From NCBI RefSeq assembly GCF_001885585.1, contig NZ_LSRP01000081.1, positions 1 to 64,000 of the forward strand: a DNA stretch of 64,000 nt, read 5' to 3'. The position numbers were made by a program, and so were the translations under genes. The DNA comes from Pararhizobium antarcticum (GTDB taxonomy: Bacteria > Pseudomonadota > Alphaproteobacteria > Rhizobiales > Rhizobiaceae). The notes beneath the pieces are model-generated. The model saw only the letters and a list, made by a program, of their open reading frames with translations. It was not told the origin of the DNA and did not search any database. Shown here in pieces: positions 8,422-17,923 of the stretch; positions within the stretch are counted from its first letter, which is position 1; every line of letters starts with the position of its first letter.

Positions 8422-9020
8422 GTCCGTTTCTCCTGTTGATGCAGCAGGAGACGTAGACGCGATCGCGGTCAGGTTTCGATTGGGAAGAGACAGTGCGGGT
8501 ATAAGGAAAGCATAAGGAGCGCCGCACTGATCGGCAGCCTGGGCGTTCGAACATGAAAAATTCATCCCCCAGTGTCAAAACGCAATCTATTCCAACAATA
8601 TCAGTCTGTTGTGAGATGTGATGCGTGGACGGAAACGCTCTATCACGCGGTTTCCTGGACCGCAGAGGACAACCGTTGCGGCGAGCTTTGGGCAGCTATT
8701 GACAGATAACCAGCCAATTTTTCCGCTTGCTCTGGATAAAGCGGCAAATTGTCTTGCACATCGTGTCTCGTAGCATGGTGTAGCTCTCGACGGGTGTTCG
8801 GACCTTCGTCACGGGTAGAAATAGTGTCAAAGGGACGATCTATTTCGGTATTCGCTCCGGCCGATTTTTGCTCGGGCGGTCATCGGCTGAATGCTGTGCC
8901 GAGACCGAATCTGCGGAGCAACATTAAGCGCGAATTTTATACTGGGCTCTTTTATGCACCGTCCTCCCCCTGTAGGAGTTCCAGGTTAGAAACAGAAACG
9001 CATACCCGACAGAAGCGTAG
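8422..9020. other. 599-bp intergenic region between the kdp remnant and ktrB
   Basis: Divergent control region. The kdp-proximal part holds the direct repeat at 8501-8518. From about 8600 to 9020 I see no convincing gene, RNA fold or insertion-sequence end. The small open frame around 8749-9024 has arginine/cysteine-rich composition unlike its neighbours and no recognisable motif, so I do not call it. The ktrB promoter should lie here, but I cannot place it with confidence. Confidence 0.4.
8501..8518 (-). promoter_or_regulatory. Candidate KdpE direct-repeat operator
   Basis: ATAAGGA occurs at 8501-8507 and again at 8512-8518, an exact 7-bp direct repeat with an 11-bp period (TCCTTAT repeats when read with the operon). 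Same-face 11-bp direct repeats are typical of OmpR-family dimers. It lies about 80 bp upstream of the first kdp leader start at 8421. It is flanked by AGTGCGG (8492-8498) and CCGCACT (8522-8528), a 7-bp inverted repeat. Assignment to KdpE is by position and geometry only. Confidence 0.45.
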
Positions 9021-10358
9021 GTGATCGTGCTACACCCCGTTCAGCATCCCGCCCGCATGGTGCCAATTGCATTCTTGATTGCAATTGCAATAGGGACCTT
9101 GCTTTTGATGCTGCCCTCCGCCCGGACCGCTCCGGGGGCAACTCCATTCCTTACAGCTCTGTTCACAGCCACATCCGCGGTATCTGTAACCGGCCTCATT
9201 ATAGTCGATACGACCACCTACTGGTCCCGGTTCGGTCAAGGCATCATTCTCGCGCTCATTCAGGTTGGCGGGTTCGGGATCATGACGGCAGCGACACTGC
9301 TGGGCCTCCTGATAACGCGAAAACTACGGCTTTCACGACTGCTGATTGCAAAGGCGGAGACCAGAAGCATTGGTCTTGGCGATGTGAAGGACGTCATGCG
9401 GCTTATATTGGCCATCACCCTTGGGGTGGAGGCGCTAACGGCTGCGATCCTGACCATACGTCTGCACGGTCAGTACGGGCTTTCCTTTGAAGAGAGCCTC
9501 TGGCACGGAATTTTCCATTCTGTCTCGGCATTCAACAATGCCGGCTTTTCAACATTTTCAGACAGTCTGAAGGGATTTGCGCCGGATTTTTTGGTGCTTG
9601 TCCCGATCATGTTTGCTGTGATCGTCGGCGGCTTGGGTTTTCCGGTGCTTTTCGAGTTGCGGCAGGGCGTGCGCCATCGCTCTCAGTTTTCCATTCATAC
9701 AAAAATAACGATTATTGGAACGGCACTGCTTCTCGTTGTCGGTTTTGTGGGTGTAGCGGCCTATGAATGGGCAAACCCCGCCACACTTGGACCCATGACA
9801 TGGCCGGAAAAGCTGCTCAACGCGATGTCGCACTCCGTCATGACGCGCACGGCTGGTTTCAACAGCATTGAGATCGGCGAACTTCATACGGAAACGCTTA
9901 CATTGACCAATGCGTTGATGCTGATCGGTGGTGGAAGTGCAGGCACGGCGGGCGGAATAAAGGTCACGACTTTCCTGCTTCTCGGGTTCGTGGTCTGGGC
10001 AGAAATTCGAGGCGAGCAGGACTCCAATATCTTTCGCCGCAGGATCGGGCGTCAGACGCAAAGGCAGGCACTCACAGTCGTCCTACTATCGCTGAGCGTG
10101 ATCGCTGCGGGTGTGCTTTTTGTGCTGAGCGTGACGGATTTCTCCCTCGACGTTGTTTTGTTCGAGGTCATTTCGGCATTTGCGACGGTTGGTCTTTCTA
10201 CCGGTATAACGGCCAGCCTGCCACCTTCAGCGCTGTATGTGATTATTGCCATAATGTTTATCGGAAGAGTCGGCACGATTGCTGTGGCAAGCGCACTGGC
10301 GCTTCGGGAAAGACACGTGCCATATCGCTATCCAGAGGAGCGCCCAATCGTTGGCTAA
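9021..10358 (+). CDS. ktrB: TrkH/KtrB-family potassium channel subunit
   Basis: Membrane subunit of a Ktr/Trk potassium uptake system, 445 residues. All four pore loops carry the selectivity-filter glycine: SAVSVTGLIIVD, NNAGFSTFSDSL, MTRTAGFNSIEIG and TVGLSTGITASLPP. The start is GTG at 9021 (MIVLHPVQHPARMVPIAFL), preceded by a GAAGCGTAG stretch. The short N-terminus and overall length suit KtrB better than the ~480-residue TrkH. It overlaps the next gene, its RCK regulatory partner, by 8 bp. With kup it is the intact potassium import capacity of this region. Confidence 0.95.
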   Translation: MIVLHPVQHPARMVPIAFLIAIAIGTLLLMLPSARTAPGATPFLTALFTATSAVSVTGLIIVDTTTYWSRFGQGIILALIQVGGFGIMTAATLLGLLITRKLRLSRLLIAKAETRSIGLGDVKDVMRLILAITLGVEALTAAILTIRLHGQYGLSFEESLWHGIFHSVSAFNNAGFSTFSDSLKGFAPDFLVLVPIMFAVIVGGLGFPVLFELRQGVRHRSQFSIHTKITIIGTALLLVVGFVGVAAYEWANPATLGPMTWPEKLLNAMSHSVMTRTAGFNSIEIGELHTETLTLTNALMLIGGGSAGTAGGIKVTTFLLLGFVVWAEIRGEQDSNIFRRRIGRQTQRQALTVVLLSLSVIAAGVLFVLSVTDFSLDVVLFEVISAFATVGLSTGITASLPPSALYVIIAIMFIGRVGTIAVASALALRERHVPYRYPEERPIVG

Positions 10359-11022
10359 AAAAACTCATTTCGCGGGTGACGGCGTTGTTGTCATTGGGCT
10401 GGGCCGCTTCGGCACAGCCGTTGCACAATCGCTCGTCCATCTAGGGCATGATGTGCTGGCGATCGACGAAAGTGCACGATTGGTGCAGAGTTGGTCCGAT
10501 CGTCTAACCCACGTCGTCGAGGCCGACAGCACCGATTCAGAAACTCTCAGGCGGCTCGGCGTCCAGGACTTTGGGCACGCAGTTGTAGCGATAGGAACGG
10601 ACATCGAAGCCAGCGTGCTGACAGTGCTTGCTCTTTCGGAACTTGGCGTTCCCGACATCTGGGCGAAAGCGCTCAGCCAGAATCATGGGCGGATTCTCGA
10701 TCGCACCGGCGCGCACCACGTGGTTTACCCTGAGGCTGCAATGGGCGAGCGGGTCGCGCATCTTGTAACGGGCAAGATGATCGACTTCATCGAATTCGAT
10801 GATGGGTTCGCAATCGTCAAGACCACAGCACCGGCAGAGGCCGCAGGCAGGACACTATCCCAATCAGCGTTGCGCACCAGGCATGGTGTGACCGTCGTAG
10901 GCGTGAAGAGGCCACATCAGGATTTCACCTACGCAACTCAGGACACGGTCGTGGAGCGGGGCGACCTGCTGATCGTATCTGGACCGACTGCCTTAGTGGA
11001 AAAGTTCGCGGCGCTGAAATGA
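10351..11022 (+). CDS. ktrA: KtrA/TrkA-type RCK regulatory subunit
   Basis: Cytosolic nucleotide-binding gating ring subunit of the KtrAB channel, 223 residues. The N-terminal RCK Rossmann motif VVVIGLGRFGTAVAQSL is followed by the ribose-binding acidic residue in HDVLAIDE, and a TrkA-C domain occupies roughly the last 75 residues. I choose TTG at 10351 as start: GAGGAG lies at 10335-10340, 10 nt upstream, and it overlaps the ktrB stop as expected for coupled translation. A longer reading from 10279 has no ribosome site and would lie inside ktrB. Binds NAD(H) or ATP in relatives. Confidence 0.92.
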   Translation: MAKKTHFAGDGVVVIGLGRFGTAVAQSLVHLGHDVLAIDESARLVQSWSDRLTHVVEADSTDSETLRRLGVQDFGHAVVAIGTDIEASVLTVLALSELGVPDIWAKALSQNHGRILDRTGAHHVVYPEAAMGERVAHLVTGKMIDFIEFDDGFAIVKTTAPAEAAGRTLSQSALRTRHGVTVVGVKRPHQDFTYATQDTVVERGDLLIVSGPTALVEKFAALK

Positions 11023-11419
11023 GGCGAGTGAGCAGGGCCCGGTCTTCGTACTGGCGGATGATACGAAGGCCCCCAGCCCCAATGCAGGATGAAGCGCGCA
11101 GGGCAATCCGCCTCCTTGTGAACCTTATTCACCGAATAGAAGATTTGCGGTTCATACTGTCAACGCCGGAGTTCTTCGACAATTTCCCGCACGTAACCGG
11201 CAGGAAATAGTCACCGCCATCAGTATCACAGTCTCATGCTTGCGACAGCGCCGCATTCGCCGGGCGCTTCGGCGCCGATGAGGCATGGATCGCGGCTGCA
11301 TGATCCGACCGCGTGCGATGCTACTCGCCGCCCGCGATGAAAACAGCTTGTAGGGCCGCCATGTATGTCGTCGATGAGTGGTCTGCTCCCTGAAAAGGGC
11401 CCGCAAGCGGTGGCGACGT
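11023..11419. other. 397-bp intergenic stretch with no recognised gene
   Basis: Lies between ktrA and a convergent LysR gene. A 63-codon open frame at 11019-11210 overlaps the ktrA stop as ATGA but is arginine-rich at its start, lacks a domain I recognise and has a coding character unlike ktrA. No clear hairpin terminator or repeat was seen. It may hold a decayed gene. Confidence 0.35.
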
Positions 11420-12310
11420 TTAGTTCAGAAGGCGGTTTCCTCGCAGGCGCGCGGCTGCCATGTCCACAAACGCGCGAACCTTTGCGGGTGCGTTTCGCCC
11501 CTGGGGATGGAGGATGTGGATGGGCATTGGCGGCTCTTCGTAATCGCTGAGAACGATCTTCAACTCGCCCGCAAGCAGAGCGGAGCCGATCTGGTAATGC
11601 AAGACCCGGGTCAATCCCCAACCCGCACGGGCCAGCGATATCGCCGCCTCATTGGTATTGCACTGCAGGACAGGGTCGATCGTCACGCGATGGTCATCAG
11701 CAAAGCGCCATTCGGGTGATGCCCATGCGCTCGTCGACGCAGCAATGCGATGGCTCTTGAGGTCTGCCGGAACGGCCGGAACGCCGTGTGTTTCCAGATA
11801 TTGCGGGGATCCGCAGATGACGTGCCTGACGGTACCGACCCTGATGGCAGCGAAGCCTGAATCCCGCAGATGGCCGATACGAACCGCTACATCCATTCCT
11901 TCTTCGACGATGTTGACGGGGCGATCGATAAACAGCGTCCTCGCATGCATAGCCGGATAGGTATTCAGGAATTCGGTGACAATGGGCAGCACGTAGATCT
12001 GCCCGAACAACGCCGATGCGGTAATGGCCAGTGTGCCGGTTGGCGTGGCATAGGAGCCGCCCGCTGCGGCCTCGGCCTCCGCGATGTCTGCCAGTATGCG
12101 CCGGCAATCGTCGAAATACCGGATACCTGCCTCCGTCAATTTTACCGAACGCGTCGTGCGAACGAACAAGCGGGCACCGATGAGATCCTCAAGAGCTGCA
12201 ACGGCCCGCGTGACCGCCGGCGCGCTCATGTGCATGTGGCGTGCCGCCTCAGCAAAGCTCTCGGTCTCTGCAACCCTGGCAAATATCCGCATCGCCTGCC
12301 ATCGATCCAT
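11420..12310 (-). CDS. LysR-family transcriptional regulator
   Basis: LysR-type regulator of 296 residues. N-terminal winged helix: MDRWQAMRIFARVAETESFA followed by MSAPAVTRAVAALEDLIGARLF; effector domain from about residue 90. The tryptophan-rich opening and the GSYATPTGTLAITAS linker resemble the large proteobacterial subgroup that controls nearby oxidoreductases. ATG at 12310 has GGGGGAC upstream; longer readings to 12430 lack a site. It reads away from the small CMD-like gene to its right on the same strand. Target unknown; it may regulate the adjacent minus-strand redox genes. Confidence 0.93.
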   Translation of the reverse strand: MDRWQAMRIFARVAETESFAEAARHMHMSAPAVTRAVAALEDLIGARLFVRTTRSVKLTEAGIRYFDDCRRILADIAEAEAAAGGSYATPTGTLAITASALFGQIYVLPIVTEFLNTYPAMHARTLFIDRPVNIVEEGMDVAVRIGHLRDSGFAAIRVGTVRHVICGSPQYLETHGVPAVPADLKSHRIAASTSAWASPEWRFADDHRVTIDPVLQCNTNEAAISLARAGWGLTRVLHYQIGSALLAGELKIVLSDYEEPPMPIHILHPQGRNAPAKVRAFVDMAAARLRGNRLLN

Positions 12311-12448
12311 TCCGTCCCCCAATCGCTGGTATCGGCACGTTTGTGCCACGGCCGACTGACTTGAATCAAACGCCAAATCAAACCAGGCGTCATCCACTAT
12401 GCCGGCAATGCCATGAAACGACATTGCCAAAGCCCGAGCGCTTGAAGC

Positions 12449-12766
12449 CTACGTGGATTTGCGGAGCGCACCGCCCATGTATGACGCTGCTATTTGCTCG
12501 ATCGCTGCACAAACGCGGTCATCGAGACCTGCCTTTATTGCGCTTTCGCGGTTTGCTTCATTTGGCGCAAGCGCGAACGCAGTTGCCTTGGCGAGCTGGA
12601 AATCAAAGCTCGAGCCGCTCCGGGCGATGTCGATGTCCGCCCCGGTCATGCCCAGTGTCCTTGCGTCATTTTCCTGGCGTCGCACGTCAAATTGATCGGC
12701 GCTTTTGGCGGAAAGCGCCAATTCTATCGACAACCATGCTCGCGCGTCGAGTTCATAACTGCTCAT
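12449..12766 (-). CDS. Small protein resembling carboxymuconolactone-decarboxylase-like family, no redox cysteines
   Basis: 105 residues: LDARAWLSIELALSAKSADQ, then ENDARTLGMTGADIDIARSG and a helical C-terminus with DDRVCAAIEQIAASY. The pattern of helices and the GMTGADIDIARSGSSFD stretch resemble AhpD-like/CMD-fold proteins, but the CxxC active-site pair is absent, so catalysis by that mechanism is unlikely. It lies just downstream of the NTF2-like/CMD/PPOX operon on the same strand, separated by 28 bp, and may be its last gene. The family call is tentative. Confidence 0.6.
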   Translation of the reverse strand: MSSYELDARAWLSIELALSAKSADQFDVRRQENDARTLGMTGADIDIARSGSSFDFQLAKATAFALAPNEANRESAIKAGLDDRVCAAIEQIAASYMGGALRKST

Positions 12767-12794
12767 AGCTCTATGTCCTCAAACAGCCGGTCCT

Positions 12795-13259
12795 TTAGAA
12801 TCCAAAATCGCTGAGGTTCGGATGATCATCCGGCCGGCGGCCGATCGGCCAACGGAACTTGCGATCCCCCTCCGTGATTGGGTGCTCGTTGATACTGGCG
12901 TGACGCGCCCGCATTAGGCCATCCTCTGCAAACTCCCAATTCTCGTTGCCATAGGCGCGAAACCACTGGCCGCTGTCGTCGTGGTATTCATAGGCATAAC
13001 GAACAGCAATACGATTGCCCTGAAAAGCCCAAAGCTCCTTGATCAGCCGATAGTCCAGCTCGCGATTCCATTTGCGCGTCAGGAAAGCTTCGGCTTCCGC
13101 GCGGCTGGTGACGAACTCCACGCGATTGCGCCAGCGCGTGTCGAGCGTATAGGCCTGCGCCACCTTGGCGGCATCGCGGCTGTTCCAGCCATCTTCGGCA
13201 AGGCGGACCTTCTCGATGGCAGTCTGCTCATTGAATGGAGGAAGTGGCGGACGGGACAT
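12795..13259 (-). CDS. NTF2-like (SnoaL fold) protein, DUF1348 type
   Basis: 154 residues, beginning [20 protein letters not shown]. The run [20 protein letters not shown] and [20 protein letters not shown] are typical of the DUF1348 branch of the nuclear-transport-factor-2-like superfamily, small alpha+beta proteins often found with oxidative-stress or xenobiotic genes. ATG at 13259 is chosen because GGAAACAACCC precedes it; an upstream in-frame start at 13391 has none. It follows a CMD-family gene by 70 bp on the same strand, in the same probable operon. Biochemical role unknown. Confidence 0.82.
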   Translation of the reverse strand: MSRPPLPPFNEQTAIEKVRLAEDGWNSRDAAKVAQAYTLDTRWRNRVEFVTSRAEAEAFLTRKWNRELDYRLIKELWAFQGNRIAVRYAYEYHDDSGQWFRAYGNENWEFAEDGLMRARHASINEHPITEGDRKFRWPIGRRPDDHPNLSDFGF

Positions 13260-13329
13260 GGGTTGTTTCCTTGTGAGAAAGAAAGAGGTGGAAGGGTGGC
13301 CGGCTGGGACCAGACCACCCGTCGGTTGT

Positions 13330-13878
13330 TCATGCAGCCAGACGATCGATGCGAGGGAAATCGATCTCGGTGCCCAGGGCTTCGTTGACATAGTTAGTAA
13401 AGGTGTTCAGCGCGACATGGGCGATAATTTCCAGAATGTCCGCATCGCTGTAGCCGGCGGCGCGAACCTTTTCGACTTTGCCTGAAGCCACCGAACCGCG
13501 CGCGTCAACAAGGGCACGGGCAAACTCGACGGCCGCTGCGGCCTTCGGATCATTCGACGTACCCCGGCGATTGGCGTCGATCTCGTTTTCATCCAGTTTG
13601 GCAAACGTTGTGCCCGTGTACGTGTGTGCGGACAGGCAGTAGTCGCAGCCATTGGCTTCGGCCATGGTGAGCGCGATGCGCTCGCGGGTGGCTGGCGCAA
13701 GCTTGCCTTTGCCAAGAGCGCCTTGCAGCGCTGTCAGGCCGTTCAAGGCAGCGGGGCTGTTGGAGACCAGGCGAAAGATGTTCGGGACGGAGCCGATCTG
13801 CTTCTGGATCGCTTCGAGCATGGGGCGGGATGCTTCCGGTGCATCGTCGATCGTCGCAGGCGTTGGGATGCGTGACAT
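13330..13878 (-). CDS. Carboxymuconolactone decarboxylase/AhpD-like peroxidase-related protein
   Basis: 182 residues. The AhpD active-site motif is complete: [16 protein letters not shown], with Cys-x-x-Cys and the following His, suggesting a thiol peroxidase or disulfide reductase role. The C-terminal half ends with [20 protein letters not shown], as in the uncharacterised-peroxidase-related subfamily. ATG at 13878 has the strong site AAGGAG 6 nt upstream. It sits between an NTF2-like gene and a PPOX-ferredoxin reductase fusion on the same strand, consistent with a redox or electrophile-detoxification operon. Confidence 0.92.
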   Translation of the reverse strand: MSRIPTPATIDDAPEASRPMLEAIQKQIGSVPNIFRLVSNSPAALNGLTALQGALGKGKLAPATRERIALTMAEANGCDYCLSAHTYTGTTFAKLDENEIDANRRGTSNDPKAAAAVEFARALVDARGSVASGKVEKVRAAGYSDADILEIIAHVALNTFTNYVNEALGTEIDFPRIDRLAA

Positions 13879-14006
13879 GTCTATCTCCTTGATGTGATTG
13901 CGAAAGGCTGTCCCTTTCGTCTTGATCAAGATGCGTTGGTTTGGATTGCTGGTGAACGTCGAAAACAGGCAAGATACCGTTGCGTCAGACGCATCAATGA
14001 CGATCC

Positions 14007-16073
14007 TCAGAGTTCAAGCTGGATCCGGTTTTCCTGACCCTTGTTCTGTTCAGCCGGAACAGCGCAGCACAAAAGGACTTCACCTTCGCCGATCGTTGCC
14101 GTTGGTTCCTTTATGTAGGTTACGGCACCCTTGGTGAGCTTGGTACGGCAGGTGCCGCATGTGCCTTCCCGGCAGCTGAACTCCGGCTCCAGGCCGCGCG
14201 CTTCCGCCAACTCCAGCAGAGTACCGGCTTCAGGCGTCCAGCGCGCCTCCTTCAGCGATGCCATGAACGCGACCGGCACGGGCTTCGTCGATGGCGGCTG
14301 GCGCACCGGCGCGCTCACCTCGACGTCGAGCGTTCGCGTCAGGGATGACGGACCGAAGGCTTCCGCGTGGATGCGACTGTCTGCGATATTGTAGCCCCGC
14401 AACCCGTCATAAAGGGATTGGGTAAACTGGGGCGGTCCGCAGACGTAAAAATCATAGTCGCCAAACGGCAGGTGACGGGACAGCAGCCCCATATCGATAC
14501 GGCCGATCGCATCATAGTCGATGCCTTCCCTGGCCCCCTCCGCGTCGCTGAGTACTCTAATCAGCCTGATCGCACCCTTGCCTGCATTGACCAATTCGGT
14601 GATTTCCCGGTCGAACGGCCGCTCATTCTTCGAGCGCGCTGCATGGAACAGAATAACCGGACGGATGCGTTGCTTGCGGAGACCTTCGTAGACAACATGG
14701 CGCAGCATGGCGAGCAACGGCGTGATCCCAACGCCCCCGGCAAGCAATACCGCCGGGCGGGTGGCGCGGGCATCGATGGTGAAATCGCCGGCTGGCGCCC
14801 TTGCCTCGATCGTGTCGCCGACGCGGATATGATCGTGGAGGTACTGCGACACGGCGCCATCGCGCTTGACACTGATCCGGTAAATTCCGTCGGAGGGAGC
14901 CGCCGACAGCGTGTAGGTCCGGATCACCGGCTTGTCAGCGCCTGGAATGCTGACTCGGATCGGCAGATGCTGGCCGGCACTGTGCGGCAACAAACCTGCG
15001 CCGTCGGAGGGCTTTAGATGAAGCGAACGGATCGACGCACTCTCCTCGACGATCTTCGTCACCGAAAGAGCGCGCCACTGGGTGGCGAGCTTCGCGGCAT
15101 GCAGCCGATCAGCCGCCTGCGCCCAGTCGCCGGTCATCAGTGAACTCTCAGACCAACCGCCTTCCCGAAAGGCCCAGCGCAGCGCCAGCGCATTGCGACG
15201 ACGGACGATCTTGCGGGCCTTGAACGTCCAAAGCCGTTCGGCCCCCTGGAAGGCTGCGATCTCGTCTGAATCCAGAACGACTTCGGCATCGCCGGTCATT
15301 TGCAGCATGTCGCCGTTTGTGTAGTCGATGAAAACAAGCCCCGCCTTGCCGTTCAGGACGATATTGCCAAGCGTATTGAAGAAGAGATTGCCATCGAAGT
15401 CGGGAATGGTCAGCGTCCCGTCTTCACTGATGCGAACAAAACCGGCCTTGCCGCCACGATGCGACACATCGACCTGGCGACGGTCCTTCCGGTCGGCATA
15501 GGACGCTACGAAAAAGGCATCGGCCGCAGCAATCATGGACCGTGCTGCATCGTCCGGCACCGGCATGTCTTCGACGGCACCGGAAAAGGGCTGGCCAGGT
15601 TTGCGAACGAACTCAAAGTCACGCAACTGGATGTAACGCGGGCAGTTTCCAAAACTCTGGTCGACATCGACGCGAACGCCACCCGCGGTGTGGGAGACGA
15701 CCCCGTTCATACGATTGCGGCGCCGGGTGTGCATCTCCATTCCGAGAAGGCCGACGGGCTGACCATCGGTCAACCCATCGCTTGCGGGATCGCTCACATC
15801 CGCTTTTGCTTCGATCTTGAGAGTTTTGGATGAGGGAGACGAGATAAAACCGGAGCGCCCCTCAAGAAGGGTCGCCCAGGCATTACCGTGGTTGTCCACA
15901 CTGCCAACGACAATATAGGGCAATTGTGCGTAAAAATCGCGGTGTTGATCGGGCATGAAGTCACGAATGACGCGCTGGCCGACGGTTGCCATGCGGTCCA
16001 CCACGCCAACCTTCTCTTGCAGGTAGATTTCGCCTTCGTGCCATGCTGGCAACGTCTTGAGCATCTCGGTCAT
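14007..16073 (-). CDS. PPOX-FNR-2Fe2S fusion flavoprotein (pyridoxamine-oxidase-like plus ferredoxin reductase)
   Basis: 688-residue multidomain electron-transfer protein. Residues 1-300 are a pyridoxamine-5'-phosphate-oxidase-like flavin-binding split barrel. Residues ~335-450 are an FAD domain with RTYTLSAAPSDG; residues ~450-575 an NAD(P)H domain with LLAGGVGITPLLAML and DFYVCGPPQFTQSL. The last ~85 residues are a plant-type [2Fe-2S] ferredoxin with Cys634, Cys639, Cys642 and Cys669/670 (CREGTCGTC...LLCC). Electrons should run from NAD(P)H to FAD to Fe-S. ATG at 16073 follows GGGAGATGAGAC. It is in a minus-strand run with GST, AhpD-like and NTF2-like genes. Physiological acceptor unknown. 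Confidence 0.93.
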   Translation of the reverse strand: MTEMLKTLPAWHEGEIYLQEKVGVVDRMATVGQRVIRDFMPDQHRDFYAQLPYIVVGSVDNHGNAWATLLEGRSGFISSPSSKTLKIEAKADVSDPASDGLTDGQPVGLLGMEMHTRRRNRMNGVVSHTAGGVRVDVDQSFGNCPRYIQLRDFEFVRKPGQPFSGAVEDMPVPDDAARSMIAAADAFFVASYADRKDRRQVDVSHRGGKAGFVRISEDGTLTIPDFDGNLFFNTLGNIVLNGKAGLVFIDYTNGDMLQMTGDAEVVLDSDEIAAFQGAERLWTFKARKIVRRRNALALRWAFREGGWSESSLMTGDWAQAADRLHAAKLATQWRALSVTKIVEESASIRSLHLKPSDGAGLLPHSAGQHLPIRVSIPGADKPVIRTYTLSAAPSDGIYRISVKRDGAVSQYLHDHIRVGDTIEARAPAGDFTIDARATRPAVLLAGGVGITPLLAMLRHVVYEGLRKQRIRPVILFHAARSKNERPFDREITELVNAGKGAIRLIRVLSDAEGAREGIDYDAIGRIDMGLLSRHLPFGDYDFYVCGPPQFTQSLYDGLRGYNIADSRIHAEAFGPSSLTRTLDVEVSAPVRQPPSTKPVPVAFMASLKEARWTPEAGTLLELAEARGLEPEFSCREGTCGTCRTKLTKGAVTYIKEPTATIGEGEVLLCCAVPAEQNKGQENRIQLEL

Positions 16074-16129
16074 GTCTCATCTCCCTCAAGAGGCGCGGGC
16101 CCGCTCAGCCGCGCGCCCGCATCACGACG

Positions 16130-16741
16130 TCAGGCAGCAAGGCCGGCCGGTGTTTGAACGAAGGAAACGAAGCCCGGCAAAGCTTCGATACGACGGAGAA
16201 ATGCATCGACTGCCGGATAGGCGGAGAGATCAACATTGCCCTCCGGTGCCCGGGCGACATAGCTGTATATGGCCACATCGGCGATGGTCGGCCCGTTGCC
16301 GACAAGCCATTGACGATCGGCAAGGTGGCTTTCGAGCCGTCCCAGCAATGTGTGAGCACGGCCGATGACTTCTTCAGGATTGAACTTTGCACCGAATACA
16401 GTGATCAGACGGGCCGCGGCCGGACCATAAGCGACTTCGCCGGCGGCAACCGACAGCCAGCGCTGGACGGCGGCAGCGCCCTCGGCGTCTTCAGGGAGCC
16501 AATCGGCACGGTCCGCCTTCTTGGCAAGGTAGACGAGAATAGCATTGCTGTCGGCGACAACGACGCCATCGTCTTCCAGCACAGGCACCTGGCCGAACGG
16601 GTTCAGTTTCAGGAAGTCCGGCAGCTTGTGTGCGCCGGATTTCAGGTCGACCTCGACCAGTTCATGCGGCAGCCCAAGCAGCGAGACCATCAGGCAAGCG
16701 CGATGCGCATGACCCGAAAGCGGATGATGATAAAGTTTCAT
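16130..16741 (-). CDS. Glutathione S-transferase
   Basis: 203-residue cytosolic GST. N-terminal thioredoxin-fold domain starts [17 protein letters not shown], with Ser9 or nearby residues in the catalytic position, and contains the cis-Pro and glutathione-site block [20 protein letters not shown]. The alpha-helical C-terminal domain includes [20 protein letters not shown]. It lies 56 bp upstream of the PPOX-FNR fusion on the same strand and probably opens that operon, linking it to electrophile or peroxide detoxification. Substrate cannot be inferred. Confidence 0.95.
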   Translation of the reverse strand: MKLYHHPLSGHAHRACLMVSLLGLPHELVEVDLKSGAHKLPDFLKLNPFGQVPVLEDDGVVVADSNAILVYLAKKADRADWLPEDAEGAAAVQRWLSVAAGEVAYGPAAARLITVFGAKFNPEEVIGRAHTLLGRLESHLADRQWLVGNGPTIADVAIYSYVARAPEGNVDLSAYPAVDAFLRRIEALPGFVSFVQTPAGLAA

Positions 16742-16909
16742 TGTGTGCTCCTGCGAAATTGTTGGACGGGTTCATTCCCAATCCGCATTCCGAAGGTGCA
16801 CCAGACTGTCATCGTTGAGAACGATCAGACTTCGCAGTTCATCATTCCACTTGACGCAATAGTCCCACACACCGGGTGATCACGGCCAATCCGTGGTCGC
16901 GACCCCGTG

Positions 16910-17860
16910 TCACACGCGGGTGCGAATTTGCTGCGCCTGCTCTCGAAGATATGCCACGAAGGCACGCATCGCCGCGCTGAGGTAACGATGGCGCGGATAA
17001 TAGAGACACAGTCCGGGATAGGGTGGTGTCCAATCCTGCAAGATCTGGACCAGCAGGCCTGCATCGATCGCGGGGCCGGCCATCCATCGGGTCAAGTAAC
17101 CGAACCCGTATCCGTCCATCGCAGCAGCGAGAATGAGACGGGAGTTATCAAAGACAAGGCCGCCCTTGGTCTCGACGACAATAGCTTCTCCCCGATGCTC
17201 GAATTCCCAGCGGTACAATCTACCACTCGGCATGCGGAGTTGAATGCAGCGGTGCGCGCTCAGATCCGCGGGAGAACGCAATGCCGGAAGACCATCGAGA
17301 TAGGAAGGCGCGGCGATAACGACATGCTGCTGCGTCGCACCGATCGGCACAGCGATCATGTCTTCCGACACGATTTCGCTGGAGCGGATGCCGCAGTCGA
17401 AACCGTGCTCGGCAATATCGACGAGTCGCCTCTCGCTGACGATCTCGACCTGCACGTCAGGAAATGCGGCCATGAATTTCAGCAGCAGCGGCCTCAGAAC
17501 CTGTTCGGCGGCCGTAGCATCGGAATTGATCCGTATCTTCCCAGACGGGGTGGCGTTGAAATCGCCGAGTTCTTCTGTTGCCTTGGCGATCTCGTCCAGC
17601 GCGGGGCCGAGCCGCGCAAAGAACCGCCGCCCCGCATCCGTCAGCGAGACATTGCGCGTGGAGCGGTGGAAAAGCTGGACATTCAAACGGGTTTCGAGAT
17701 TGGCGACGCTGTGGCTGAGCGCAGACGGGCTGAGGTTGCATCTGCGGGCGGCGGCCCGAAATCCGCCAAATTGGGCCACTGCGACAAAGGCTGTCAGTTC
17801 AGCCGGCGACAGGGCGCTCACTGTTCGAAAAACCTCAGCATGCTGTTCATTTGTGTCCAT
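16910..17860 (-). CDS. LysR-family transcriptional regulator
   Basis: 316 residues. Winged helix around residues 16-75 with AVAQFGGFRAAARRCNLSPS and SHSVANLETRLNVQLFHR, then the TRNVSLTDAG linker helix and an effector domain. It is divergent from the SDR gene starting at 17924, with a 63-bp shared gap, the classic LysR-target arrangement, and it also lies upstream of the GST operon on its own strand. It could control either or both. No clear T-N11-A site can be singled out. Confidence 0.94.
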   Translation of the reverse strand: MDTNEQHAEVFRTVSALSPAELTAFVAVAQFGGFRAAARRCNLSPSALSHSVANLETRLNVQLFHRSTRNVSLTDAGRRFFARLGPALDEIAKATEELGDFNATPSGKIRINSDATAAEQVLRPLLLKFMAAFPDVQVEIVSERRLVDIAEHGFDCGIRSSEIVSEDMIAVPIGATQQHVVIAAPSYLDGLPALRSPADLSAHRCIQLRMPSGRLYRWEFEHRGEAIVVETKGGLVFDNSRLILAAAMDGYGFGYLTRWMAGPAIDAGLLVQILQDWTPPYPGLCLYYPRHRYLSAAMRAFVAYLREQAQQIRTRV

Positions 17861-17923
17861 CTAAATCGGACAATGGCGGAATGCTATCTCCATTGCAACC
17901 AACCACAGTCAAAGGTCAAAGCA

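Noticed and set aside
8749-9024. 91-codon open frame upstream of ktrB
   Set aside because: Cys/Ser/Arg-rich with no motif and unlike neighbouring codon use; treated as intergenic.
11019-11210. 63-codon open frame overlapping the ktrA stop
   Set aside because: No motif, Arg-rich start and no conservation that I can judge; not called as a gene.
16907-17923. Long upstream extension of the SDR gene
   Set aside because: Runs antisense through the LysR gene, which has better family evidence; the SDR start at 17924 has a ribosome site and family-like N-terminus.
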